Positions 53,972-61,439 of a stretch of DNA of 64,000 bases are shown piece after piece. This DNA comes from Micromonospora sp. RHAY321 (lineage in GTDB: Bacteria > Actinomycetota > Actinomycetes > Mycobacteriales > Micromonosporaceae): assembly GCF_023896955.1 (NCBI RefSeq), contig NZ_JAMHIW010000016.1, forward strand, positions 87,167 to 151,166. The letters are read 5' to 3'. Below the pieces are notes generated by a model. That model was not told the DNA's origin. It saw nothing but the letters and a program-made list of their open reading frames with translations, and ran no database searches. How positions within the stretch are numbered: position 1 is the first letter of the stretch; every line of letters starts with the position of its first letter. Both the position numbers and the translations under genes were made by a program.

Positions 53972-55229
53972 CTTCGCGAGCATCGAGCAGGCCGTCGCGG
54001 ACATCGCGGCGGGTCGGCCGGTCGTCGTGGTCGACGACGCCGACCGGGAGAACGAGGGTGACCTGATCTTCGCGGCCGAGCTGGCCACACCGGAACTGCT
54101 GGCGTTCACCGTGCGGTACACGTCCGGCTACATCTGCGTGCCGTTGACCGAGAGCGAGTGCGACCGGCTCGACCTGCCGCCGATGCACCACACCAACCAG
54201 GACCGGCGGGGCACCGCGTACACCGTGACCGTGGACGCCCGGGAAGGGATCAGCACCGGCATCTCGGCGGCCGACCGCGCGCACACCATCCGGCTGCTCG
54301 CCGACCCGACCACCGACCCCACCGACCTGGCCCGACCCGGCCACGTCGTGCCGCTGCGCGCCCGCGAGGGCGGGGTGCTGCGCCGTCCGGGGCACACCGA
54401 GGCGGCGATCGACCTGACCCGGCTCGCCGGGCTGCGCCCGGCGGGCGTGCTCTGCGAGCTGGTCAACGACGACGGCACCATGATGCGCGTGCCCGACCTG
54501 GAGAAGTTCTGCGCCGAGCACGGCCTCACGCTGATCACCATCGCCGACCTGATCGCCCACCGTCGGCGCACCGAGAAGCAGGTCGAGCTGGTCGCCGACG
54601 CCCGGATGCCAACCCGGCACGGGGTGTTCCGGGCGCTCGGCTACCGCGCCGAGCACGACCCGGCCGAACACGTCGCCATGGTGCTGGGCGACCTCGGTGA
54701 CGGCCAGGACGTGCTGGTCCGGGTGCACTCCGAGTGCCTCACCGGGGACGTGTTCGGCTCACTGCGCTGCGACTGCGGGCCGCAGCTGGACGCCGCGCTG
54801 GCCCGGGTCGCGCAGGAGGGCAGGGGCGTCGTGCTCTACGTCCGCGGGCACGAGGGGCGCGGCATCGGGCTGCTGCACAAGCTGCAGGCGTACCAGTTGC
54901 AGGACCTCGGCCGGGACACCGTCGACGCCAACCTCGACCTGGGCCTGCCCGCCGACGCCCGCGACTACGGCACCGGCGCGCAGATCCTGTACGACCTGGG
55001 CGTGCGCTCGATGCGACTGCTCACCAACAACCCGGCCAAGCGGGCCGGGTTGGAGGGCTACGGGCTGACCATCACCGGCCGGGAAGGGCTGCCCGCCGGC
55101 GCGCACCCCGAGAACCTGCGCTACCTGCGCACCAAGCGGGACCGGATGGGTCACCTGCTGGACGAGTTGGACGAGGTGACCGAGGCGCCGACGGGGCGTG
55201 CGGTGGCCAGCGACGAGATCGGAGCATAG
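53943..55229 (+). CDS. ribBA: bifunctional 3,4-dihydroxy-2-butanone 4-phosphate synthase/GTP cyclohydrolase II
   Basis: This 428-residue protein has an N-terminal DHBP synthase (VVVVDDADRENEGDLIFAAE with the acidic metal site; GHVVPLRAREGGVLRRPGHTEAA) and a C-terminal GTP cyclohydrolase II with zinc ligands C265, C276 and C278 (ECLTGDVFGSLRCDCG) and VRGHEGRGIGL. It starts both branches of riboflavin synthesis. The first ten residues (MSKRSERIIS) are not part of either domain and coincide with the duplicated repeat, so a start closer to FASIEQAVADI is possible. Confidence 0.93.
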   Translation: MSKRSERIISFASIEQAVADIAAGRPVVVVDDADRENEGDLIFAAELATPELLAFTVRYTSGYICVPLTESECDRLDLPPMHHTNQDRRGTAYTVTVDAREGISTGISAADRAHTIRLLADPTTDPTDLARPGHVVPLRAREGGVLRRPGHTEAAIDLTRLAGLRPAGVLCELVNDDGTMMRVPDLEKFCAEHGLTLITIADLIAHRRRTEKQVELVADARMPTRHGVFRALGYRAEHDPAEHVAMVLGDLGDGQDVLVRVHSECLTGDVFGSLRCDCGPQLDAALARVAQEGRGVVLYVRGHEGRGIGLLHKLQAYQLQDLGRDTVDANLDLGLPADARDYGTGAQILYDLGVRSMRLLTNNPAKRAGLEGYGLTITGREGLPAGAHPENLRYLRTKRDRMGHLLDELDEVTEAPTGRAVASDEIGA

Positions 55230-55231
55230 AC

Positions 55232-55729
55232 ATGGCGGGTTTCGGGGAACCGGGCGTGCAGACGGTGGACGCCACCGGGATGACCGTCGGGGTGGTGGCC
55301 GCCCGGTGGCATGGTGAGCTGACCGACCACATGCTGGAGCGGGCCGTCGCCGCCGCCGAGGCGTCCGGCGCGCGGGCCGTGGTCGCCCGGGTCGCCGGTT
55401 CGGTGGAACTGCCGGTGGTCGCCCAGGCCCTCGCGCGCCGCTGCGACGTGGTGGTGGCGCTCGGCGTGGTCGTTCGAGGCGCCACCGCGCACTTCGACTA
55501 CGTCTGCCGCTCCGTCACCGACGGGCTGACCCGGGTCGCCCTGGACGAGGGCAAGCCGGTGGCGCACGGTGTGCTCACCGTGGAGACCATCGAGCAGGCC
55601 CGCGACCGGGCCGGTCTGCCCGGTTCCGCGGAGGACAAGGGCTGGTCGGCGACCGTCGCCGCCCTCGACGCCGCGCTGGCCGTCCGGACGCTGGCGCACA
55701 ACGGCCAGCGGGTCGGCTTCGGCGGCTGA
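55232..55729 (+). CDS. ribH: 6,7-dimethyl-8-ribityllumazine synthase
   Basis: This 165-residue enzyme condenses the two RibBA/RibD products. The family motif GVVVRGATAHFDYVC holds the catalytic His, with VARVAGSVELPVVAQAL before it and GVLTVETIEQARDRAG after it. GGAG lies seven bases before ATG 55232. It ends the riboflavin operon. Confidence 0.94.
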   Translation: MAGFGEPGVQTVDATGMTVGVVAARWHGELTDHMLERAVAAAEASGARAVVARVAGSVELPVVAQALARRCDVVVALGVVVRGATAHFDYVCRSVTDGLTRVALDEGKPVAHGVLTVETIEQARDRAGLPGSAEDKGWSATVAALDAALAVRTLAHNGQRVGFGG

Positions 55730-55755
55730 CCGACGGACTGGAAGAATCGGGTTCC

Positions 55756-56019
55756 GTGAAGACGTTCGAGGAGTTGTTCGCCGAGCTGCAGGCCAAGGCC
55801 GCCGCCGGCACCCCGGGCTCCGGCACCGTCGCCGCCCTGGACAAGGGGGTGCACTTCATCGGCAAGAAGGTCGTCGAAGAGGCGGCCGAGTCGTGGATGG
55901 CCGCCGAGTACGAGGGGCCGGAGCGTACCGCCGAGGAGATCTCCCAGCTGCTCTACCAGGTCCAGGTGCTGATGCTCGCCAGCGGTCTCGAGCTCAAGGA
56001 CGTCTACCGACATCTGTGA
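55756..56019 (+). CDS. hisE: phosphoribosyl-ATP pyrophosphatase
   Basis: This 87-residue all-alpha MazG-like enzyme catalyses the second step of histidine synthesis. It carries the conserved acidic Mg site in KKVVEEAAESWMAA and EEISQLLYQVQVLML. GTG 55756 follows AAGAAT by eight bases and lacks a strong Shine-Dalgarno. The gene is followed by hisG, which catalyses the first step. Confidence 0.93.
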   Translation: MKTFEELFAELQAKAAAGTPGSGTVAALDKGVHFIGKKVVEEAAESWMAAEYEGPERTAEEISQLLYQVQVLMLASGLELKDVYRHL

Positions 56020-56066
56020 GTGCCCCCACCCGTTGATCAGATCCGCGATCGAAGGAGCACTCCGTC

Positions 56067-56912
56067 ATGCTGCGTGTCGCCATTCCCAACAAGGGCACCC
56101 TGGCCGAGCCGGCCGCCCAGATGCTGCGCGAGGCGGGCTACCGCCAGCGCACCGACCCGAAGGATCTCATCTGCCGGGACGAGGCCAACGACGTCGAATT
56201 CTTCTACCTGCGCCCCAAGGACATCGCCACCTACGTCGGCTCCGGTGACCTCGACCTGGGTATCACCGGCCGGGACCTGCTGATCGACTCGGCCGCGCCG
56301 GCCGAGGAGGTCGTCGACCTCGCCTTCGGGCGGGCCACCTTCCGCTTCGCCGCCCGCCCCGACGACATCGCCTCCGTGCAGGACCTGGGCGGGCACCGGA
56401 TCGCCACCGCGTACCCGGGCCTGGTCGAGCGGCACCTCGGCGAGGTGGGCGTGAAGGCCGACGTGATCCGCCTCGACGGCGCGGTCGAGAACGCCGTACG
56501 CCTCGGCGTCGCCGACGTCATCGCCGACGTGGTGGAGACCGGCGCCACCCTGCGCCAGGCCGGCCTCGTCGTCTTCGGCGAGCCGCTGCTGCGGTCCTCC
56601 GCGGTGCTGGTGCGTCGCACCGACGCGCCGGCGCACCCGCAGGCCGAGCAGTTGCTGCGACGCCTGCACGGTGTGCTGGTGGCCCGCCGCTACGTGATGC
56701 TCGCCTACGACGTACCGGCCGGTCTGCTCGACCGGGCCAGCGGGCTCACGCCGGGCATCGAGTCGCCCACCGTGTCGCCGCTGCACCGCGAGGGTTGGGT
56801 GGCGGTGCAGGCCATGGTGCTCCGCGACGACGTGCACCGGATCATGGACGAGCTGTACGAGATCGGCGCCCGGGCCATCCTGGTCACCAACATCCACGCC
56901 TGCCGCCTCTGA
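56067..56912 (+). CDS. hisG: ATP phosphoribosyltransferase, long form
   Basis: This 281-residue enzyme starts histidine synthesis. The N-terminal part has LRVAIPNKGTLAEPA and GSGDLDLGITGRDLL. The PRPP loop region is in ADVIADVVETGATLRQAGL. A C-terminal regulatory domain (about 205-281) is present, as in the hexameric long form inhibited by histidine. GAAGGAG precedes ATG 56067. Confidence 0.95.
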   Translation: MLRVAIPNKGTLAEPAAQMLREAGYRQRTDPKDLICRDEANDVEFFYLRPKDIATYVGSGDLDLGITGRDLLIDSAAPAEEVVDLAFGRATFRFAARPDDIASVQDLGGHRIATAYPGLVERHLGEVGVKADVIRLDGAVENAVRLGVADVIADVVETGATLRQAGLVVFGEPLLRSSAVLVRRTDAPAHPQAEQLLRRLHGVLVARRYVMLAYDVPAGLLDRASGLTPGIESPTVSPLHREGWVAVQAMVLRDDVHRIMDELYEIGARAILVTNIHACRL

Positions 56913-57012
56913 CCGCTGCCGTCCGTCGGGCGCCGCGTCCGTCGGGCGGTGCGGCGCGGTGGTGCGGCGGGTGGTGCGCGTGCGGGGCGAGGGCGGGTGG
57001 CAAACTGGTGGG

Positions 57013-57486
57013 GTGAGTGAAACCGAGCTGGTCCGCCTGAAGCCCCGCCGCATCCGGGTGGTCTGCTGGTCCGCGGCGGTCGCGCTGGTGGTGGTCTTCG
57101 CTCTGGTGGCCACGTCGTTGAGCGGTCCCACCGGCGACGGCTACGGCAGCTTCCAGCGGGGCGACCAGATCGCCATGATCGGTCTGGGCATCTTCGGTGC
57201 GCTGGGTTTCCTGCTGTTCACCCGCCCCCGCGTCGAGGCCGACGCGCGTGGTGTCCGGGTGCGCAACATCATCGGGTCGTACGAGCTGCCCTGGGAGGTC
57301 GTGCGGGGAGTCCGGTTCGACCGGGGCGCCCCGTGGGCCAGCCTCGAACTGCACGACGACGACCTGTTGCCGATGGTCGCGCTGCAGGCCGCCGACAAGG
57401 AACTGGCCGTCGAGGGCGTCCGCGCGCTGCGCCGGCTGCACGACGCGCACCAGGCCCGCCTCGCCGAGCGCGCCACCGGCCGCTGA
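57013..57486 (+). CDS. PH-domain membrane protein
   Basis: This 157-residue protein has two hydrophobic segments (about 15-35 and 54-71) followed by a small beta-rich domain (VEADARGVRVRNIIGSYELPWEVVRGVRFDRG...ASLELHDDD). That pattern is the bacterial PH domain of actinobacterial membrane proteins encoded next to hisG. The function is unknown. GTG 57013 is preceded by CAAACT ending six bases earlier and no clear Shine-Dalgarno, so the transcript may be leaderless. Confidence 0.75.
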   Translation: MSETELVRLKPRRIRVVCWSAAVALVVVFALVATSLSGPTGDGYGSFQRGDQIAMIGLGIFGALGFLLFTRPRVEADARGVRVRNIIGSYELPWEVVRGVRFDRGAPWASLELHDDDLLPMVALQAADKELAVEGVRALRRLHDAHQARLAERATGR

Positions 57487-57549
57487 CCGCACCACGCCGC
57501 ACCGGGCCGCTCCACCCGCCCGTCGCGCCTGAGCCTCAGCAAGATCCGG

Positions 57550-57609
57550 GCACTATCGCCGAAGGTGCTGCCTCCGAGCGCCGTGAGACAGCACCTTCAC
57601 CGAAAGTGC
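57550..57609. repeat. two 19-base imperfect palindromes within a hairpin
   Basis: GCACTATCGCCGAAGGTGC (57550-57568) and GCACCTTCACCGAAAGTGC (57591-57609) match at 15 of 19 bases and are each near-palindromic. Between them GAAGGTGCTG (57561-57570) and CAGCACCTTC (57589-57598) form a perfect 10-bp stem. The structure may terminate the hisG/PH transcript and resembles a dispersed palindromic repeat. Confidence 0.55.
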
Positions 57610-57636
57610 GCGGATCAGCGGGCACCCGTGCCCGGT

Positions 57637-57666
57637 TTGGGGGTGGCCGGGGCGGCGGTGTAGTGT
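57637..57666 (+). promoter_or_regulatory. promoter of infC-rpmI-rplT
   Basis: TTGGGG (57637-57642), an 18-base spacer and TAGTGT (57661-57666) give a plausible promoter and an mRNA leader of about 250 bases. Confidence 0.45.
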
Positions 57667-57829
57667 TGTCGAGTCGACCAGGCTGTCTCCGCGTGCGAGC
57701 AGACAGCCACGAAAGCGGAGCGCCTGCTCCCACCCGAGTCGCCGCCACGGTGGCCGGGTCCGGTCCCCGGTTCCGGGCACGTCCCGGCGCCGGATGCGCG
57801 ATCCTGTGATCGTGCCGACCGGTCGAGCG

Positions 57830-57908
57830 GGCCCTGGCATGCGCCGGGGCCTTCTGCTTTCCGGGTCGGTTCCCACCCGGGAGCCGCGGGGTCGGCAAGA
57901 AAGCAGAA
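57830..57908 (+). promoter_or_regulatory. structured infC leader RNA
   Basis: A 9-bp hairpin (GGCCCTGGC, 57830-57838, with GCCGGGGCC, 57843-57851) is followed by TTCTGCTTTC (57852-57861), as in an intrinsic terminator. That T-rich run pairs perfectly over 10 bases with GAAAGCAGAA (57899-57908), just before the ribosome binding site. The two structures lie end to end. The arrangement suggests attenuation or autoregulation of IF3/L35/L20, as known for this operon in other bacteria. Confidence 0.5.
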
Positions 57909-57926
57909 ACGACTCGAGGAGGCCCC

Positions 57927-58592
57927 ATCAGCGTCGAACCACGCGTGAACGAGCAGATCCGGGCACGTGAGGTCCGACTGGTCGGCCCCGAGGGTGAGCA
58001 GGTGGGCATCGTCCCACTGGAGCGCGCCCTTCAGCTGGCCGCGGACGTCGATCTGGACCTGGTCGAGGTTGCGCCGATGGCGCGCCCGCCGGTGTGCAAG
58101 CTCATGGACTTCGGCAAGTTCAAGTACGAGAGCGCACTCAAGGCGCGCGAAGCGCGGCGTAACCAGCAGCAGACCGTCATCAAGGAAATGAAGCTCCGGC
58201 CGAAGATCGACCCGCACGACTACGAGACCAAGAAGGGTCACGTGGTGCGGTTCCTCAAGGCGGGCGACAAGGTCAAGGTGACGATCATGTTCCGCGGTCG
58301 CGAGCAGAGCCGCCCGGAGTTGGGTTACCGGCTCCTGCGACGGCTCGAATCCGAGATCACGGACCTGGGATACGTCGAGGCCGCTCCGAAGCAGGACGGC
58401 CGAAACATGATCATGGTTCTCGCTCCGCATCGGGCCGTCAAGGCCTCCGCGGTCGCCGCTACGGCGTCCCGCGGTGCACCTCGGGACCGGGCAGCGGACG
58501 AGTCCGCTCCGGAAGCCGATGAGACCGCGGCGGCCGGCGAGACCGCAGCAGCCGGTAGCACCGGCACCGCCGCCGACACCAGCGGCGAGTAA
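57927..58592 (+). CDS. infC: translation initiation factor IF-3
   Basis: This 221-residue factor binds the 30S subunit and checks the start codon. The N-domain RVNEQIRAREVRLVGPEGEQ and C-domain RPKIDPHDYETKKGHVVRFL are standard. I place the start at ATC 57927, four bases after GAGGAGG. The only GTG (57945) is 22 bases from that site and would remove conserved residues (SVEPRVNEQI). A rare AUU/AUC/AUA start is typical of infC and lets IF3 limit its own synthesis. The last 50 residues are a low-complexity Ala/Glu/Thr tail. Confidence 0.92.
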   Translation: MSVEPRVNEQIRAREVRLVGPEGEQVGIVPLERALQLAADVDLDLVEVAPMARPPVCKLMDFGKFKYESALKAREARRNQQQTVIKEMKLRPKIDPHDYETKKGHVVRFLKAGDKVKVTIMFRGREQSRPELGYRLLRRLESEITDLGYVEAAPKQDGRNMIMVLAPHRAVKASAVAATASRGAPRDRAADESAPEADETAAAGETAAAGSTGTAADTSGE

Positions 58593-58611
58593 CAGGGGAG
58601 AGACGTTCCAC

Positions 58612-58806
58612 ATGCCGAAGATGAAGAGCCACACGGGTATGGGCAAGCGGGTCAAGGTCACCGGCAAGGGCAAGATCGTTGCCCAGCAGGCTGGCCTCCG
58701 CCACAACCTGGAGAAGAAGCCCTCCACCCAGACCCGCCGGCTGACCGGCACGGTCGTGCTGGCCAAGGCCGACGTCAAGCGCATCAAGAAGCTGCTCGGC
58801 CGCTGA
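58612..58806 (+). CDS. rpmI: 50S ribosomal protein L35
   Basis: This 64-residue basic protein begins MPKMKSHTGMGKRVKVTGKGK, a canonical L35 sequence, and ends KRIKKLLGR. ATG 58612 follows GGGGAG by 11 bases. It lies between infC and rplT as in most bacteria. Confidence 0.95.
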   Translation: MPKMKSHTGMGKRVKVTGKGKIVAQQAGLRHNLEKKPSTQTRRLTGTVVLAKADVKRIKKLLGR

Positions 58807-58838
58807 CGCGCGCCACCTTTACGTAATAAGGAGTTGAG

Positions 58839-59231
58839 ATGGCACGCGTCAAGCGGGCTGTGAACGCCCAGAAGAAGCGTCGTACCCTGCTGGAGACCGC
58901 GAGCGGTTACCGCGGTCAGCGCTCCCGGCTGTACCGCAAGGCCAAGGAGCAGGTGCTGCACTCGATGCAGTACGCCTACCGGGACCGTCGTGACCGCAAG
59001 GGCGACTTCCGGCAGCTGTGGATCCAGCGGATCAACGCGGGCGCCCGGGCCAACGGGATGACCTACAACCGCCTGATCCAGGGCCTGCGTCTGGCCGGCA
59101 TCGAGGTCGACCGCAAGATCCTGGCCGACCTGGCTGTCAACGACGCCGCCGCCTTCGCGGCGATCGTCGAGCTGGCCCGGGCCGCGGTCGCGGCCGAGGG
59201 CACCGGCGGCGCGGCGGCCCAGGCCGCCTGA
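58839..59231 (+). CDS. rplT: 50S ribosomal protein L20
   Basis: This 130-residue protein has the L20 signature RVKRAVNAQKKRRTLLETA and the core YAYRDRRDRKGDFRQLWIQRI. The C-terminus has a short Ala-rich extension. AAGGAG lies just before the ATG. L20 often represses its own operon by binding leader RNA. Confidence 0.96.
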   Translation: MARVKRAVNAQKKRRTLLETASGYRGQRSRLYRKAKEQVLHSMQYAYRDRRDRKGDFRQLWIQRINAGARANGMTYNRLIQGLRLAGIEVDRKILADLAVNDAAAFAAIVELARAAVAAEGTGGAAAQAA

Positions 59232-59247
59232 TCCCCGCGCACAAGAG

Positions 59248-59291
59248 CGAGGCGTCTCCCGTGTCGGCACTGCCGTCCGGGGGGCGCCTCG
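59248..59291 (+). terminator. possible hairpin after rplT
   Basis: CGAGGCG and CGCCTCG form a 7-bp stem with a 30-base GC-rich loop, between rplT and the methyltransferase gene. It may be a weak terminator or attenuator. Confidence 0.35.
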
Positions 59292-59314
59292 ATCGTGCCG
59301 GAGGACCACCAACC

Positions 59315-60112
59315 ATGGCCTTCACCCCGCGTACACCCAGGGTTGTCGCCGCCCGCCGCCTGCAGCGCCGCCGGGACCGCGAGGCCACCGGCCGTTTCCT
59401 GGCCGAGGGGCCGCAGGCGGTCCGCGAGGCCCTCGCCCGGCCCGGGGTGGTCACCGAACTGTTCGGTACGCCCACCGCCCTCGACCGTCACCCGGAGCTG
59501 GCCGCTGTCGCGGCCCGGGCCGACGTGCCGGTCTCCGAGGTGACCGACGAGGGGCTCGCCGCGCTGGCCGAGACCGTCGCCCCGCAGGGGCTGGTCGCCG
59601 TCTGCCGGCACCTGGACGTGCCGTTGGAGCAGGCCCTCGCGGGTGCGCCCCGGCTGGTGGCGGTGCTCGCCGAGATCCGTGACCCCGGCAACGCCGGAAC
59701 GGTGCTACGTACCGCCGACGCCGCCGGAGCGGGCGCGGTGGTCTTCGCCGGCGAGGCCGTCGACCCGTACAACGGCAAGTGCGTGCGGGCCTCCGCCGGC
59801 AGCCTGTTCCACGTCGACGTGGTCCGCGCCGCCGACCCGGTGGAGGTGGTCGACGCGCTGCGCGCCGCAGGGCTGTCGATCTTCGCCACCACGGGGTACG
59901 GCGACAGCGACCTGGACGACCTGACCGACTACGGTCGGCTCGTCGGGCCCACCGCCTGGCTGTTCGGCTCCGAGGCGCACGGTCTGCCCGAGGAGCTGAC
60001 CGCCGCCGCCGACGCCCGGGTGCGGGTGCCGCTGTACGGGCGCGCGGAGAGCCTGAACCTGGCTGCCGCCGCCGCGGTCTGCCTGTACGCTTCAGCGAGA
60101 GCGCAGCGCTGA
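59315..60112 (+). CDS. TrmH/SpoU-family RNA 2'-O-methyltransferase
   Basis: This 265-residue SPOUT enzyme methylates a ribose 2'-OH in rRNA or tRNA. Motif 1 is EIRDPGNAGTVLRTADAAGAG, with the catalytic Arg and Asn (shown here at 128-147). Motif 2 is WLFGSEAHGLPEEL, motif 3 LYGRAESLNLAAAAAVCLY. An N-terminal L30e-like substrate-binding domain (about 8-105) is present. ATG 59315 follows GGAGGA by nine bases; GTG 59261 is an alternative. The target nucleotide is not determined; its place before pheST matches other bacteria. Confidence 0.9.
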   Translation: MAFTPRTPRVVAARRLQRRRDREATGRFLAEGPQAVREALARPGVVTELFGTPTALDRHPELAAVAARADVPVSEVTDEGLAALAETVAPQGLVAVCRHLDVPLEQALAGAPRLVAVLAEIRDPGNAGTVLRTADAAGAGAVVFAGEAVDPYNGKCVRASAGSLFHVDVVRAADPVEVVDALRAAGLSIFATTGYGDSDLDDLTDYGRLVGPTAWLFGSEAHGLPEELTAAADARVRVPLYGRAESLNLAAAAAVCLYASARAQR

Positions 60113-60159
60113 GGGTGACCGCCTCCGGCGCGACTGACAGCAGGGGAGACCGTCCGTCC

Positions 60160-60219
60160 ATGAACGCGCCACGGCGTTCGTTTAGCCAGCCCGCCGGTGT
60201 CGGCGGGCGGCGGGTCTGA
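60160..60219 (+). CDS. possible 19-residue leader peptide upstream of pheS
   Basis: ATG 60160 opens a 19-codon frame (MNAPRRSFSQPAGVGGRRV) ending at TGA 60217. GGGGAG is 11 bases upstream. Within it a perfect hairpin (GCCCGCCG-GTGT-CGGCGGGC, 60189-60208) directly follows a rare TTT Phe codon. This could be a weak Phe-sensing attenuator, but one Phe codon is thin evidence. Confidence 0.25.
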   Translation: MNAPRRSFSQPAGVGGRRV

Positions 60220-60271
60220 CCTGCTCCCTGCGCAACTCCTACCGGCGGGCTGCGGCGCAGCCGCGCGTCCG

Positions 60272-60277
60272 TAGACT
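60272..60277 (+). promoter_or_regulatory. -10 hexamer upstream of pheS
   Basis: TAGACT lies 54 bases before the pheS ATG, after a short hairpin (GGCTGC-GGC-GCAGCC, 60248-60262). No T-box consensus is present. Confidence 0.45.
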
Positions 60278-60331
60278 CGCTTCGCCGCCCCGGTGAGGGC
60301 TGGCGCCGCCGTGAGGGAGTGCCCGTACGCC

Positions 60332-61399
60332 ATGAGCTACCGCAACGATCCGTACGACCCGAAGCAGGTCGCCCTGCTCGACCCGGCCGCCCTGGCCGAG
60401 GCCGTCGCCGACGCCACGAAGGCGTTCACGGCCGCCGCCGACCCGGACGCGCTGACCGCGCTACGCCCCGCCCACCTCGGTGACCGGTCTCCGGTCTCGT
60501 TGGCGCGTCGGGAGATCGGCGCGCTGCCACCGGCCGCCAAGTCCGACGCCGGCAAGCGGGTCAACGAGGCCCGCCGGACGATCGAGACCGCCTACGCCGA
60601 CCGTTCCGAGGTGCTGGAGCGCGAGCAGGCCGAGCGGGTGCTGGTCGAGGAGCGGGTGGACGTCACCCTGCCGTACGACCGGCGTCCACGCGGTGCCCGG
60701 CACCCGCTGAGCACCCTGATGGAGTCGATCAGCGACCTCTTCATCGGGATGGGCTACGAGGTGGCCGAAGGTCCCGAGGTCGACCTGGAGTGGGTCAACT
60801 TCGACGCGTTGAACATCCCCGCCGACCACCCGGCGCGCGGGCTGATGGACACGTTCCACATCGCACCGGAGGGCTCCGGTCTGGTGCTGCGGACGCACAC
60901 GTCGAACGTGCAGACCCGCACCATGCTCAGCCGCAAGCCGCCGATCTACGTGATCTGCCCGGGCCGCGTCTACCGCACCGACGAGGTGGACGCCACGCAC
61001 AGCCCGGTCTTCCACCAGGCGGAGGGCCTCGTCGTGGACAAGGGCATCACGATGGCCCACCTGCGCGGCACCCTCGACCACTTCGCCCGGGCGATCTTCG
61101 GGCCGGAGGCGAAGACCCGGTGGCGGCCGCACTACTTCCCGTTCACCGAGCCGTCGGCGGAGTTCGACGTCTGGTTCCCGGAGCACCGCGACGGCCCCCA
61201 GTGGGTCGAGTGGGGTGGCTGCGGGATGGTCAACCCGCGGGTGCTGCGCGCCTGCGGCGTGGACCCGGAGGTCTACTCCGGATTCGCCTTCGGCATGGGC
61301 ATCGACCGGACCCTGATGGTCCGGCACGGGGTCGGCGACATCCGCCATCTCTTCGAGGGCGACGTGCGGTTCAGCCGCGCGCTCGGGACCGGGGCGTAG
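60332..61399 (+). CDS. pheS: phenylalanyl-tRNA synthetase alpha subunit
   Basis: This 355-residue class II synthetase subunit has an N-terminal coiled coil (about 20-100) and a catalytic core: GYEVAEGPEVDLEWVNFDALN, RTHTSNVQTRTM, motif 2 RVYRTDEVDATHSPVFHQ and motif 3 GFAFGMGIDRTLMVRHG. ATG 60332 gives the usual MSYRNDPYDP start, although the nearest GAGGGAG is 12 bases upstream. GTG 60293 and 60311 are in frame and possible. Confidence 0.95.
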   Translation: MSYRNDPYDPKQVALLDPAALAEAVADATKAFTAAADPDALTALRPAHLGDRSPVSLARREIGALPPAAKSDAGKRVNEARRTIETAYADRSEVLEREQAERVLVEERVDVTLPYDRRPRGARHPLSTLMESISDLFIGMGYEVAEGPEVDLEWVNFDALNIPADHPARGLMDTFHIAPEGSGLVLRTHTSNVQTRTMLSRKPPIYVICPGRVYRTDEVDATHSPVFHQAEGLVVDKGITMAHLRGTLDHFARAIFGPEAKTRWRPHYFPFTEPSAEFDVWFPEHRDGPQWVEWGGCGMVNPRVLRACGVDPEVYSGFAFGMGIDRTLMVRHGVGDIRHLFEGDVRFSRALGTGA

Positions 61400-61439
61400 G
61401 CGATGCGGGTACGAGACACGGGAACGGTGGTCTGAAGTC

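Larger units (their letters stand above)
57487..57926 (+). other. noncoding region and infC leader
   Basis: This 440-base gap has no credible gene. It holds the palindromic repeats at its start, the infC promoter near 57640-57666 and the structured infC leader up to the start codon. Confidence 0.7.

Noticed and set aside
60113..60331. T-box leader before pheS
   Set aside because: No T-box consensus or specifier stem-loop could be found in the 219-base gap.
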